From Paragemmobacter kunshanensis (GTDB lineage Bacteria; Pseudomonadota; Alphaproteobacteria; Rhodobacterales; Rhodobacteraceae), in assembly GCF_011059185.1 (NCBI RefSeq), contig NZ_JAALFE010000008.1, positions 1 through 64,000 on the forward strand: DNA of 64,000 bases. Reading direction: 5' to 3'. Shown one piece after another: positions 8,677-17,991 of this stretch. A model generated the notes under the pieces. It did no database searches. It had not been told where the DNA came from and saw only the letters and a list, made by a program, of their open reading frames with translations. The number at the start of each line of letters is the position of its first letter. Positions within the stretch are counted from its first letter, which is position 1. The position numbers and the translations under genes are program-made.

Positions 8677-9695
8677 CACATGCCATCCGGCAGCATCGCA
8701 TAGGCGCGGTCGATGGGCAGAAGCACCACCATCCGCCCGCCATCCTTGACCGTGCCCGCCGCATCGCCCGCCGCGGGGCCGGTGCCGTAGAAGATATCCG
8801 CCCGCTGCGGGCCCTTGATCGCGCCCCCGGTATCCTGCGCGACCATCAGGCTGCGGATCGGCTTTGCCCCGTCCTTTTCCACCCAGACCGGCGCGCCAAG
8901 CGGCGTGTAATCGGGATCAATCGCCACCGACCGGAAGGCGGTGATCGACCGGGCCATCGCCCCGATCGGCCCCTTTTCGGCGGGCACGTCGCTGACCGTG
9001 CGAAAGAACACGTAGGACGGGTTGATGTTCAAAAGCTCGGCCCCCGCCTGATTGCGGACATGGGCCGCGATTTCCTGTGCGGAAACCTGATCCATGCTGT
9101 GGGTGCCGCGGCGCACCATTTCCTGCCCGACGGAACGATAGGCATGCCCGTTCCGCCCGGCATAGCCCACCCGCATCACCCGCCCGTCGGGCATGCGGAT
9201 GCGCCCCGATCCCTGCACCTGCAGGAAATAGACATCCACCGGATCATCCAGCCAGGCCAGTTCCAGCCCGCGCCCGCGCAGGGCGCCCGCCTCGATCTGG
9301 GCGCGGGTCAGATAGACCTGTCCATCCTGCAATTCCGGCGGGCGGCGATAGATCGGCCAGGCAAAGCGCGGCGTGCGGACGGGCGAACCGGCCAGTTCGG
9401 GTTCGTAATATCCGGTGAACAGCGCGGGCGGTTCCCCGATGACGACAGGGCGGAAGAACAGCTCGAAGAACTGCCGCGCCCCTTCGGCGCTGTCGCCCGC
9501 ATCGGCGGCCAGACGGCAGAGCGGCACCCAATCGGCATCTTCCAGAAGATCGCAGGTTTCGCGGAAACTGGTCAGGGCCGCCCGATGGTCATCGGTGGCC
9601 CAGCCGTCCAGATCGGCAAAACGCAGGATTTCGGCACGCAGCGGCACGGTCGTCATGGCGACCGACAGCATAGCCGCTGCGACAGCGAAACGCAT
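8676..9695 (-). CDS. mltA: Membrane-bound lytic murein transglycosylase A
   Basis: MltA cleaves the glycan strands of peptidoglycan to 1,6-anhydromuropeptides. The 339-residue protein has a signal peptide (MRFAVAAAMLSVAMTTVPLRA) without an obvious lipobox, unlike the E. coli enzyme, so it may be soluble in the periplasm. The MltA core is visible in FTGYYEPEL, VYFLQVQGSGRI, YAGRNGHAYRSVG and, near the end, the 3D-domain segment VAQDTGGAIKGPQRADIFYGTG with the catalytic Asp region. It starts in the stop codon of the Tim44-like gene (ATGA) and ends in the start of smr in the same way. Confidence 0.95.
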   Translation of the reverse strand: MRFAVAAAMLSVAMTTVPLRAEILRFADLDGWATDDHRAALTSFRETCDLLEDADWVPLCRLAADAGDSAEGARQFFELFFRPVVIGEPPALFTGYYEPELAGSPVRTPRFAWPIYRRPPELQDGQVYLTRAQIEAGALRGRGLELAWLDDPVDVYFLQVQGSGRIRMPDGRVMRVGYAGRNGHAYRSVGQEMVRRGTHSMDQVSAQEIAAHVRNQAGAELLNINPSYVFFRTVSDVPAEKGPIGAMARSITAFRSVAIDPDYTPLGAPVWVEKDGAKPIRSLMVAQDTGGAIKGPQRADIFYGTGPAAGDAAGTVKDGGRMVVLLPIDRAYAMLPDGM

Positions 9696-10360
9696 CAGTC
9701 TCCGGTGGCGACAAGGTGCCAGTTGGGATCGGAGGATCCCATCTTGCGGGCAAAGGTCCAGACATCGCGCTGACGCTTGATCTCGGTCGGGCTGCCTTCG
9801 ACAACGGTGCCGGTGGCATCGCGGACGACCGAGGTCAGCTCTCCCACGAAACGCACGGCAACCTCGGCCTCGCGCGTGTCGCGGTTGAAGCTGGCGTCAT
9901 GCAACGCCATTTCCCGCAGGCCGACGAAATTCGCCTCCACCGTAAGCCCCTGCGCCTCGCGCGCCTTGATCGCCTCGTCGAAGGTTTCGGCGACTTCGGG
10001 CGACAGGAAGGCGCGGACACGGTCCATCTCGCCCTTTTCATAGGCCATCAGGATCATCTCATAGGCCCCGCGCGCACCCGACAGGAAATCGGATACGCTG
10101 AATCCCGGTTCGGCCATCTTCATCCCGGCCAGCGCCTTGGCGGCATCGGACCCGTCGGCGACGTGATCGGTGATGTCGCGATCCGGACCGCCTTCGATCA
10201 CCTCGAAATCGCGGCGCGGCTTGCCTGCGGGGCGGACGTCATCCAGCGGGATGGGCGGCTTTTCAAAGCCTTCCCGCGTTCCAAGGACGGAACGCAGCTT
10301 CAGGATCAGGAAAACGGCGATCCCGGCCAGAACAAGAAGCTGGATCAGGGAAGAACTCAT
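9695..10360 (-). CDS. Tim44/TimA-domain membrane-anchored protein
   Basis: A 221-residue protein with an N-terminal membrane helix (LIQLLVLAGIAVFLILKL) followed by a soluble Tim44-like domain (ARGAYEMILMAYEKGEMDRVRAFLSPEVAETF ... FVGELTSVVRDATGTVVEG). In alphaproteobacteria this family is the bacterial relative of the mitochondrial import protein Tim44; its molecular role is not settled. It is first in the leftward operon with mltA and smr and is divergent from fxsA. Confidence 0.9.
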   Translation of the reverse strand: MSSSLIQLLVLAGIAVFLILKLRSVLGTREGFEKPPIPLDDVRPAGKPRRDFEVIEGGPDRDITDHVADGSDAAKALAGMKMAEPGFSVSDFLSGARGAYEMILMAYEKGEMDRVRAFLSPEVAETFDEAIKAREAQGLTVEANFVGLREMALHDASFNRDTREAEVAVRFVGELTSVVRDATGTVVEGSPTEIKRQRDVWTFARKMGSSDPNWHLVATGD

Positions 10361-10406
10361 CGGAACCTCGGCTATGCGATGCCGTGCGTCGGCAGGGCCA
10401 TTGGGG

Positions 10407-10435
10407 TTGGTAACTTGGCAGTTGCGACCTTATGT
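10407..10435 (+). promoter_or_regulatory. Candidate promoter for fxsA
   Basis: TTGGTA at 10407-10412 and TTATGT at 10430-10435 are separated by 17 bases in the divergent gap between the Tim44-like gene and fxsA. Both hexamers deviate from consensus, so this is a visual candidate only. Confidence 0.3.
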
Positions 10436-10497
10436 AGGGATCATGGCCACGCCTGTCCATGGCACGGCTTTGTGATTTGGCACGAAGGATTGCCCAA

Positions 10498-10977
10498 ATG
10501 CCTGTTTTCGCCCTGCTTCTGGCTTGGCCGCTGATCGAGATCGCGCTTTTCGTCACCATCGGCGGCGCGATCGGGCTGTGGCTGACGCTGCTGGTGGTCA
10601 TCGGAACCGGCATCCTGGGCGTGGCGCTGTTGCAGCGTCAGGGCCTGCGCAGCACCGAACGCTTGCGCGCGCAGATGGGCCAGATGCGCGATCCGCTGGG
10701 CGTGGCAGGCGATGGCGCGCTGCGGGCGCTGGCGGGGATCCTGCTGATCCTGCCGGGTTTTCTGACGGATATCCTTGGCGCGCTGTTGCTGCTGCCCCCG
10801 CTGCGGGCGCTGCTTGTGGCACAACTGACCCGGCGCTTTGGCGTGGTGTCGATGCGATCGGACAACCCCGCCCGCCGCAGCGACGGCATCGTGATCGACG
10901 GCGAATTCGTCGAGGTCGAGGCAGAGCCGCTTCCCCGCACGGATGGCGGGCGTCCATCGGGCTGGACCCGGGATTGA
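10498..10977 (+). CDS. fxsA: FxsA family membrane protein
   Basis: Short inner-membrane protein of 159 residues; FxsA of E. coli influences phage T7 exclusion by F plasmids. The start MPVFALLLAWPLIEIALF is chosen because GAAGGA lies 8 bases upstream. It has the family's four closely packed hydrophobic segments, the core GIGLW-like glycine motifs, LLQRQGL after helix 2, and GILLILPGFLTDILGALLLL, the most conserved stretch. A polar tail of ~40 residues follows. It lies between the Tim44-like gene and secB, its usual place in this family of bacteria. Confidence 0.92.
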   Translation: MPVFALLLAWPLIEIALFVTIGGAIGLWLTLLVVIGTGILGVALLQRQGLRSTERLRAQMGQMRDPLGVAGDGALRALAGILLILPGFLTDILGALLLLPPLRALLVAQLTRRFGVVSMRSDNPARRSDGIVIDGEFVEVEAEPLPRTDGGRPSGWTRD

Positions 10978-11083
10978 CCCGCGCCTTTGGCGGGACCGCC
11001 GCCGCGGACGGGCAGGCATTGAGGCATCCGGGCCTTCCTGCTAGGAACGACGGCAACCCGTGGTTCGATAGGGAGTGACAGGG

Positions 11084-11599
11084 ATGACAGACGAAAACAC
11101 CGCGGCGGCAGCAGATGGCGCGCAGCCCGCGCAACCGCAACTGCGCATGCAGGTTCTGGCCCAGTTCATCCGCGACATGTCGTTCGAGAACATGGTGGCC
11201 AAGAAGGGCATCTCTGCATCGGATGTGCAGCCCGACATTCAGGTTGCCGTCAGCCTTGATGCGCGCAAGCGGCCGGTGGATCACCAGTATGACGTGATAT
11301 CGAAATATCGCTGCACGTCGAAGAACAAGACGAATGGCGAAACGCTGTTCCTGCTGGAAGTGGAATATGGCGCGATCTTCCATGTCGAAGGTGTGCCGGA
11401 AGAGCAGTTGCATCCCTTCCTGCTGATCGAGTGTCCGCGTCTGGTCTTCCCCTTCGTGCGGCGCATCATTTCCGATGTCACCCGCGATGGCGGCTTCCCG
11501 CCGCTGAACATCGACACGGTGGATTTCGTGGCGCTGTATCGCCAGGAACTGGCACGGCGCGCGCAAGCGGCCCAGGCGCAGACGACGCCCGTCAACTGA
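11084..11599 (+). CDS. secB: Protein-export chaperone SecB
   Basis: SecB keeps secretory precursors unfolded and hands them to SecA. The 171-residue protein contains the conserved VLAQFIRDMSFENM, an antiparallel sheet region (IQVAVSLDARK, YGAIFHVEGV), and the very typical HPFLLIECPRLVFPFVRRI followed by GGFPPLNIDTVDF. ATG 11084 is preferred to an upstream in-frame GTG at 11075 because the GGGAG ribosome site is then well spaced. It is followed by a strong intrinsic terminator and faces dnaQ. Confidence 0.97.
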   Translation: MTDENTAAAADGAQPAQPQLRMQVLAQFIRDMSFENMVAKKGISASDVQPDIQVAVSLDARKRPVDHQYDVISKYRCTSKNKTNGETLFLLEVEYGAIFHVEGVPEEQLHPFLLIECPRLVFPFVRRIISDVTRDGGFPPLNIDTVDFVALYRQELARRAQAAQAQTTPVN

Positions 11600-11631
11600 T
11601 CGCGTCGAAAGACCGCCGGGAAAAGGGAAAG

Positions 11632-11656
11632 GCGCGCCTGATCAGGCGCGCTTTTT
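11632..11656 (+). terminator. Intrinsic terminator of secB
   Basis: A perfect 20-base palindrome GCGCGCCTGATCAGGCGCGC (11632-11651) is followed by TTTTT. It overlaps the last codon of the convergent dnaQ gene; read on the other strand it is followed by a mixed C/T stretch, so it may also help stop dnaQ transcription. Confidence 0.85.
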
Positions 11657-12349
11657 CCATATCGCCGCATCGCCAAGCTTTGCCACAAAGGCGGCATGGG
11701 CCTCGGCCTCGTCAGGGGTGATGCGGGGGGGCAGGGGCGTGGGACGGGGACGGGGGCGCCAGATATCAGCCGCTCCACCGGATGCCTGGCCGGGGCGTGC
11801 CTGGCCGCCCGGGCCGCCCGCCAGCCCGAAATCGGGTTGCCGCCCGCCCACCAGTTCCAGATAGACCTCGGCCAGGATTTCGCTGTCGAGCAGCGCGCCA
11901 TGCTTTTCCCGCGCCGAGTTGTCCACGCCAAAACGGCGGCACAGCGCATCGAGAGAGGCAGGCGATCCCGGAAAGCGCTGGCGCGCGATGGCCAGCGTAT
12001 CCAGCGCGCGTTCCCATGGCAGGCCGGGCAGCCCCGCCCATTCCAGTTCGGCGTTCAGGAACTTCATGTCGAAGGCAGCATTGTGGATGACCAGCTTCGC
12101 ATCGCCGATGAAATCGAGGAAAGCCTGCCCGATCACCTTGAAGACCGGCTTGTCGCGCAGGAAATCATCGCCCAGGCCATGCACCTCGAACGCTTCTTTC
12201 GGCATGCTGCGTTCCGGGTTGATGTATTGGTGATAGGTGCGCCCGGTGGGCAGGTGGTTGAACAGCTCCACCGCGCCGATTTCCACGATGCGATGGCCTT
12301 CCGAAGGTTCGAAACCGGTGGTTTCGGTATCCAGAACGATCTCACGCAT
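11642..12349 (-). CDS. dnaQ: DNA polymerase III epsilon subunit (proofreading exonuclease)
   Basis: DnaQ supplies 3'-5' proofreading to the replicase. Exonuclease motifs are clear: Exo [10 protein letters not shown] at the very N-terminus, Exo [12 protein letters not shown], and Exo [20 protein letters not shown] with the catalytic His and Asp. The 235-residue length is standard. The C-terminal tail is Gly/Pro-rich and is the part that normally binds the polymerase subunit. The first 8 bases overlap the end of coaE, so it is the distal gene of the maf-aroE-coaE-dnaQ operon reading away from the origin. Confidence 0.97.
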   Translation of the reverse strand: MREIVLDTETTGFEPSEGHRIVEIGAVELFNHLPTGRTYHQYINPERSMPKEAFEVHGLGDDFLRDKPVFKVIGQAFLDFIGDAKLVIHNAAFDMKFLNAELEWAGLPGLPWERALDTLAIARQRFPGSPASLDALCRRFGVDNSAREKHGALLDSEILAEVYLELVGGRQPDFGLAGGPGGQARPGQASGGAADIWRPRPRPTPLPPRITPDEAEAHAAFVAKLGDAAIWKKRA

Positions 12350-12935
12350 GGGCGGCCTTCCGTATATGGGCGATCAGCGCGCGCACGGCGGCGCGGGCGC
12401 TTTCGGGATCGAGGGTTTCGATGATATGCGTCGCCCGCGCACGCTTTTCGGCATCGGGCATCTGCCGGGCAAGGATCGCGTTGAACTGCGCTTCGGTCAT
12501 GCCGGGGCGGGCCATGACACGGGCGCGCTGCACTTCGGGCGGGGCGGTGACAAGAAGCGTGGCGTCCATCTCGGACTCGGACCCTTTTTCGAACAGAAGC
12601 GGGATATCCAGAACCACGATATCGGCCCTGGCCGCCTGCAGGAAGGCCGCGCGGTCGGCTGCGACAAGCGGATGCACGACCGCCTCGATCCGGGCCAAAG
12701 CGCCGGGATCGGCGGCGATCCAGTCCTTCAGCGCGGCCCGGTCGATCCCGCCATCCCGCAGGGCAGCGGGGCAAAGCGCGGCCAGCGGGGCCACCGCCGC
12801 ACCACCCGGCGCATAAAGCCGATGCACGGCTGCATCGGCATCCCAGACGGGAATGCCTTCGTCGCGGAACAGGGCGGCGGTTGTCGATTTGCCCATGCCG
12901 ATGGATCCGGTCAGGCCAAGGCGGAACGCGCTCAT
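12342..12935 (-). CDS. coaE: Dephospho-CoA kinase
   Basis: CoaE phosphorylates dephospho-CoA, the last step of coenzyme A synthesis. The 197-residue protein begins with the P-loop [14 protein letters not shown] and shows the typical [21 protein letters not shown], and [11 protein letters not shown] segments, the last with the substrate-binding Asp. It overlaps aroE upstream (ATGA) and dnaQ downstream by 8 bases, consistent with tight translational coupling. Confidence 0.96.
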   Translation of the reverse strand: MSAFRLGLTGSIGMGKSTTAALFRDEGIPVWDADAAVHRLYAPGGAAVAPLAALCPAALRDGGIDRAALKDWIAADPGALARIEAVVHPLVAADRAAFLQAARADIVVLDIPLLFEKGSESEMDATLLVTAPPEVQRARVMARPGMTEAQFNAILARQMPDAEKRARATHIIETLDPESARAAVRALIAHIRKAAHA

Positions 12936-13771
12936 GCGCTGAGGACCGCCGCGCGCGTGGCGTCATCCACATCCGGGCGCTGGCCGAACCAACGCTCAAA
13001 TCCCGGCGCGGCCTGATGCAGCAGCATGCCAAGGCCATCGACCACGGTCGCCCCGCGCTCTTCCGCCTCGATCAGGAACTGGGTCTTGAGGGGGGTATAG
13101 ACCAGATCCGTCACCAGCGCCTGCGGCGAGAGAGAGCCGAGCGGCAAGACCAGATCGGGCTTGCCCGTCATCCCGAGCGAGGTGGTGTTCACCACCGTTG
13201 CCGCGCCGTCGATCATGGCATCGGCCTGCACCCATTCCTGGACATGGATCTTCGCCCCGAAATCCGAGCGCAGCGCATCGGCCCGGGCGCGGGTGCGGTT
13301 GGCAAGGCGGATCTCGGGGACGCCCACCTCGATCAGGGCGGCGATCACGGCCCGCGCCGCGCCTCCCGCCCCGAACACCGCCGCAGGCCCGGCGGAGGGC
13401 AGCCAATGCGGCGCATGCTGGCGCAGGTTCGCGATGAAGCCCGCACCATCGGTATTGTCGGCCTGGATCTTGCCATCCTTGCGAAAGATCAGCGTATTCG
13501 CCGCCCCGATCAGCGCGGCGCGGTCGCTGATCACATCGGCGATGTTCAGCACGGCCTCCTTGTGGGGGATGGTGACATTGGCCCCGACAAAACCCATCCG
13601 CGGCATCATCCGCAGCGCCGATTCCAGATCGGCCTGGGCCAGATCCATGGGGATGTAGAAGCCCTTGATCCCATAGCGCCGCAGCCAGTAGCCATGCAGC
13701 GCAGGCGACCGGCTATGGGCGACGGGCGATCCGATGACGGCGACAAGCGGAATGCGGGGATGATCGGTCAT
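12932..13771 (-). CDS. aroE: Shikimate dehydrogenase
   Basis: AroE reduces 3-dehydroshikimate to shikimate with NADPH in aromatic amino-acid synthesis. The 279-residue protein shows the substrate motif [25 protein letters not shown] with the catalytic Lys, the Rossmann loop [15 protein letters not shown], and [12 protein letters not shown] with the NADPH-specific Arg. [13 protein letters not shown] motif near the C-terminus completes the family picture. It is coupled by ATGA overlaps to both maf and coaE. Confidence 0.97.
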   Translation of the reverse strand: MTDHPRIPLVAVIGSPVAHSRSPALHGYWLRRYGIKGFYIPMDLAQADLESALRMMPRMGFVGANVTIPHKEAVLNIADVISDRAALIGAANTLIFRKDGKIQADNTDGAGFIANLRQHAPHWLPSAGPAAVFGAGGAARAVIAALIEVGVPEIRLANRTRARADALRSDFGAKIHVQEWVQADAMIDGAATVVNTTSLGMTGKPDLVLPLGSLSPQALVTDLVYTPLKTQFLIEAEERGATVVDGLGMLLHQAAPGFERWFGQRPDVDDATRAAVLSA

Positions 13772-14364
13772 GCCGCGATAAGACCCCTTTGCCCGAGATA
13801 GTTCAACAGTGGCAGAAGCGGCAGACCAAGGACCGAGAAGTAATCCCCCTCGACCTGCGCGAACAGCCGCGCGCCTTCGCCTTCAAGCTGATAGGCGCCC
13901 ACGCAATGGCGGACCTCGTCCCAGTTTCGGGTGATGTAATCGTCAAGATAGGCGTCGGAAAACGCGCGCATCGTCAGCCTGACCTCCCCCATATGCCGCC
14001 AGACGGGCCTTGCGGATTCATATAGCACGACCGCGGAAAACAGCCTGTGTGTCCGGCCACGAAGCGCCGTCAACTGTGCCCGCGCTGCATCAGGGGTTTC
14101 CGGCTTGGCAAAGACCCGGCCTTCGAAATCCAGCACCTGATCGCAGCCGATCACCACCGCGGCGGGGTTGCGTTCCGCAAGCTTGCGGGCCTTCATCTCG
14201 GCCAGGGTATCGGCGACATCGCGGGGTTTCGCGCCCTCTGCCTCCAGCGCGGTGCGGATCGTCTCTTCATCCACGCGGGCGGGGATGGCCTGAACCGGGA
14301 TACCGGCATTGGCCAGAAGCTGTTGGCGGATGGCAGAGGCGGAAGCTAGGATCAGTGGCGGCAT
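13768..14364 (-). CDS. maf: Maf-type nucleoside triphosphate pyrophosphatase
   Basis: Maf proteins hydrolyse non-canonical or excess nucleotides (dTTP, UTP, m5-derivatives) to monophosphates. The start [21 protein letters not shown] is the classic Maf N-terminus and gives 198 residues; an AGGGA site precedes it. Other hallmarks are [32 protein letters not shown] with the catalytic Asp, and the late [12 protein letters not shown]. It is the gene immediately left of the probable replication origin and first in the leftward maf-aroE-coaE-dnaQ run. Confidence 0.95.
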   Translation of the reverse strand: MPPLILASASAIRQQLLANAGIPVQAIPARVDEETIRTALEAEGAKPRDVADTLAEMKARKLAERNPAAVVIGCDQVLDFEGRVFAKPETPDAARAQLTALRGRTHRLFSAVVLYESARPVWRHMGEVRLTMRAFSDAYLDDYITRNWDEVRHCVGAYQLEGEGARLFAQVEGDYFSVLGLPLLPLLNYLGQRGLIAA

Positions 14365-14384
14365 GGCGCGTTCCCTGAGGGTGA

Positions 14385-14793
14385 AGCTGTGGACAATCCG
14401 GTTTTGTTCCTGCGGTGGCTTTGTGGCCTGTTGCGATGCCCGAGGCAAAGGGCGCGCGCTGCGGGGATAGATCGGCCAGATGGGGCGATTTGTCCACCTG
14501 TGGGCGGGCAGATACCCTTTGTGGGGACAGCGCGACTGTCCCGCAGCCCGCGATCGGCGACATGTGGATTAAAAACCCGGTGGTTCCATCATAAATAATT
14601 GAATAATAACAATTTCTACGAATGCCGTGGCGGTGTTTCACGGTTCTCCACAGGCTTTCCACGGGCTGCGCGCTGTGGATGGAATGCGGGATGATTGCGG
14701 CAATCCGGTTTTCCACAGGGCCTTCATCATCATTCTCTCTTTTCTTTCTTATTGATAAGAAGAAGAGGCAAAGAGGCAGGCAAAGGCGTTGTC
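14385..14793. other. Probable chromosomal replication origin (oriC)
   Basis: This 429-base gap between maf and hemJ holds at least seven sites close to the DnaA box TTATCCACA: 14388-14396 (TGTGGACAA), 14490-14498 (TTGTCCACC), 14563-14571 (TGTGGATTA), 14644-14652 (TTCTCCACA), 14655-14663 (CTTTCCACG), 14674-14682 (TGTGGATGG) and 14709-14717 (TTTTCCACA). A stretch at 14589-14617 is almost pure A/T in an otherwise GC-rich region and would serve as the unwinding element. Genes on both sides read away from it, and the flanking order (dnaQ-coaE-aroE-maf on one side, rho-mnmE-mnmG-rsmG-parAB on the other) is that of alphaproteobacterial origins. A 7-bp hairpin TTCTTAT/ATAAGAA lies at 14746-14761. Confidence 0.8.
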
Positions 14794-15243
14794 ATGGGTG
14801 ATTTCCTGGCGGATTGGTATCTCTGGACAAAGGCTTTGCATGTCGTTTCGGTGATTTCCTGGATGGCGGGCCTGTTCTATCTGCCCCGGCTTTTCGTCTA
14901 TCACGTCGAGGTGGTCGGATCCGGCACGCCGACAAGCGAGCTGTTCCAGACGATGGAGCGCCGCCTGCTAAGGGCGATCATGACGCCTGCGATGGTGGCG
15001 ACATGGATCTTCGGCCTTGCGCTGGTCTTCACGCCCGGGATCGTCGACTGGTCGGTGATCTGGCCCTGGACAAAGGCGGCGGCCGTGCTGGGGATGACGT
15101 GGTTTCACCACTGGCTTGGCCTGCGGCGCAAGGATTTCATGGCGGATCGCAACAGCCTGAGCGGGCGGCACTACCGCATGATGAACGAGGTGCCGACGAT
15201 CCTGATGCTGGTGATCGTGTTTTCGGTGATCCTGAAGTTCTGA
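14794..15243 (+). CDS. hemJ: Protoporphyrinogen oxidase HemJ
   Basis: HemJ oxidises protoporphyrinogen IX to protoporphyrin IX in the inner membrane and is the form used by most alphaproteobacteria that lack HemG and HemY. The 149-residue protein has four membrane helices and the family's conserved residues: WTKALHVVSVISWMAGLFYLPRLFVYH with its His, ERRLLRAIMTPAM, and HHWLGLRRKDF followed by FRM-like RHYRMMNEVPT. It is the first rightward gene after the origin and precedes rho. Confidence 0.95.
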   Translation: MGDFLADWYLWTKALHVVSVISWMAGLFYLPRLFVYHVEVVGSGTPTSELFQTMERRLLRAIMTPAMVATWIFGLALVFTPGIVDWSVIWPWTKAAAVLGMTWFHHWLGLRRKDFMADRNSLSGRHYRMMNEVPTILMLVIVFSVILKF

Positions 15244-15282
15244 TCCGCCACGGCTGGCGCGGAAGGCGCGGAAGGCGCAAGA

Positions 15283-15311
15283 TTGACTTTCCGCCCCACG
15301 GCGCGTATCTG
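15283..15311 (+). promoter_or_regulatory. Candidate sigma-70-type promoter for rho
   Basis: TTGACT at 15283-15288 and TATCTG at 15306-15311 are exactly 17 bases apart in the 157-base gap upstream of rho. A short direct repeat (GCGGAAGGC twice) precedes it. Confidence 0.5.
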
Positions 15312-15400
15312 CCGCGATGCAGGGCCGTCCGGCCCAAGGCATTTCCCGTTTCCAAACTGGCGAACCCGCGCATCGACGCGGCGCCTCAGGACATATCCGC

Positions 15401-16672
<1,272 letters not shown>

Positions 16673-16699
16673 GTGTTCTGAATCAAAGGGTTAACGACA

Positions 16700-17974
16700 A
16701 TGAACACGATCTATGCCTTGGCCAGCGCACGCGGCAAGGCCGGGGTGGCGGTATTGCGCCTGTCCGGACCGGGATCGCATGCGGCAGTGGCCGGGCTGTG
16801 TGGCCCCTTGCCGGAGCCCCGTCGCGCCAGCCTGCGGCGGCTGGTGAAGGATGGGGTGGAACTGGATCAGGCGCTGGTGATCCTGTTCCCCGAAGGTGAG
16901 AGCTTTACGGGTGAGGCCGCCGCCGAATTGCACTTGCATGGGTCGCTTGCCGTTGTGCAGGCCGTGATGCAGGCACTGGCGGGCGAACATGGGCTGCGGC
17001 TGGCTGAACCGGGCGAATTCACCCGGCGCGCGTTGGAAAACGGCAAACTGGACCTGGCCCAGGTGGAGGGTCTTGCCGACCTGATCGAGGCCGAGACCGA
17101 GGCACAGCGGCGGCAGGCGTTACGGGTTCTGTCTGGTGCCATCGGGCGCAGGGCGGAGGAATGGCGCGAGAAGCTGATCCGCGCGGCGGCGTTGATCGAG
17201 GCAACCATCGATTTTGCCGATGAAGATGTGCCTGTCGATGTCGCGCCGGAGGTTCTGGCGCTGGGCCATGCCGTGCTGGCTGATCTGCGGCGCGAGGCGC
17301 TGGGGGGACGGGCGGCAGAGCGTATCCGTGACGGCTTTGAAGTGGCGATCATCGGTGCGCCGAATGCGGGGAAGTCGACGCTTCTGAATGCGCTGGCGGG
17401 GCGCGAGGCGGCCATCACATCCGAGATTGCCGGAACGACGCGGGACGTGATCGAGGTGCGGATGGATATCCGCGGCCTTGCGGTGACCTTGCTGGATACG
17501 GCGGGCCTTCGGGAAACCGAGGATCAGGTGGAGCGGATCGGGATCGACCGGGCGCTTTCCCGCGCGCGGATGGCCGATCTGCGGGTTTTCCTGATCAGTG
17601 ACGAGGCACTGCCGGGGATCGAGCCGGAGGACGGGGATATCCTGATCCGTGGCAAGGCGGATCTGGGCGGCGGCGGTGTATCCGGCAAGACCGGGCAGGG
17701 GATTGCGGAATTGATCGAGGAGATCGGCACCCGCCTGCTGGAGCGGAGCGCTAGCGCCGGCGTGATTACGCGGGAACGCCACAGGCTGGCGATAGAACGT
17801 GCGATCGAGGCTATGGAATCAGCGATGTCTGAGGTAGAGAAGGGCACCGCGCGGGCTGAACTGGCCGCGGCGGAGTTGCGCATCGCGCTGAGGGCGCTGG
17901 AGGCGCTGGTCGGACGGGTGGATGTGGAAAACTTGCTGGATGAGATATTCTCCAGCTTCTGTATCGGGAAGTGA
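16700..17974 (+). CDS. mnmE: tRNA uridine-5-carboxymethylaminomethyl synthesis GTPase MnmE
   Basis: MnmE with MnmG modifies the wobble uridine of several tRNAs. The 424-residue protein shows the formyl-THF-binding N-domain (GRGVAVLR-like [29 protein letters not shown]), G1 GAPNAGKS, G2 TTRD, G3 DTAG and the invariant C-terminal CIGK with the catalytic Cys. The G4 motif, usually NKxD, reads GKAD here: the Asn is replaced by Gly, which is unusual and may lower guanine selectivity. MnmG starts 10 bases after the stop. Confidence 0.97.
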   Translation: MNTIYALASARGKAGVAVLRLSGPGSHAAVAGLCGPLPEPRRASLRRLVKDGVELDQALVILFPEGESFTGEAAAELHLHGSLAVVQAVMQALAGEHGLRLAEPGEFTRRALENGKLDLAQVEGLADLIEAETEAQRRQALRVLSGAIGRRAEEWREKLIRAAALIEATIDFADEDVPVDVAPEVLALGHAVLADLRREALGGRAAERIRDGFEVAIIGAPNAGKSTLLNALAGREAAITSEIAGTTRDVIEVRMDIRGLAVTLLDTAGLRETEDQVERIGIDRALSRARMADLRVFLISDEALPGIEPEDGDILIRGKADLGGGGVSGKTGQGIAELIEEIGTRLLERSASAGVITRERHRLAIERAIEAMESAMSEVEKGTARAELAAAELRIALRALEALVGRVDVENLLDEIFSSFCIGK

Positions 17975-17975
17975 G

Positions 17976-17991
17976 GGTTTCACGTGAAACA
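17976..17991. promoter_or_regulatory. parS centromere site 1, overlapping the mnmG start codon
   Basis: GGTTTCACGTGAAACA differs from the parS consensus TGTTTCACGTGAAACA by one base and contains the full 14-bp palindrome at 17977-17990. The GTG start codon of mnmG (17984-17986) lies inside the palindrome. It is ~3.3 kb from the origin candidate and ~2.5 kb from parA. Confidence 0.9.

Noticed and set aside
14634-14649. Half of a parS-like sequence (TGTTTCACGG) in the origin gap
   Set aside because: Only the left half matches; the right arm is missing, so ParB binding is unlikely.
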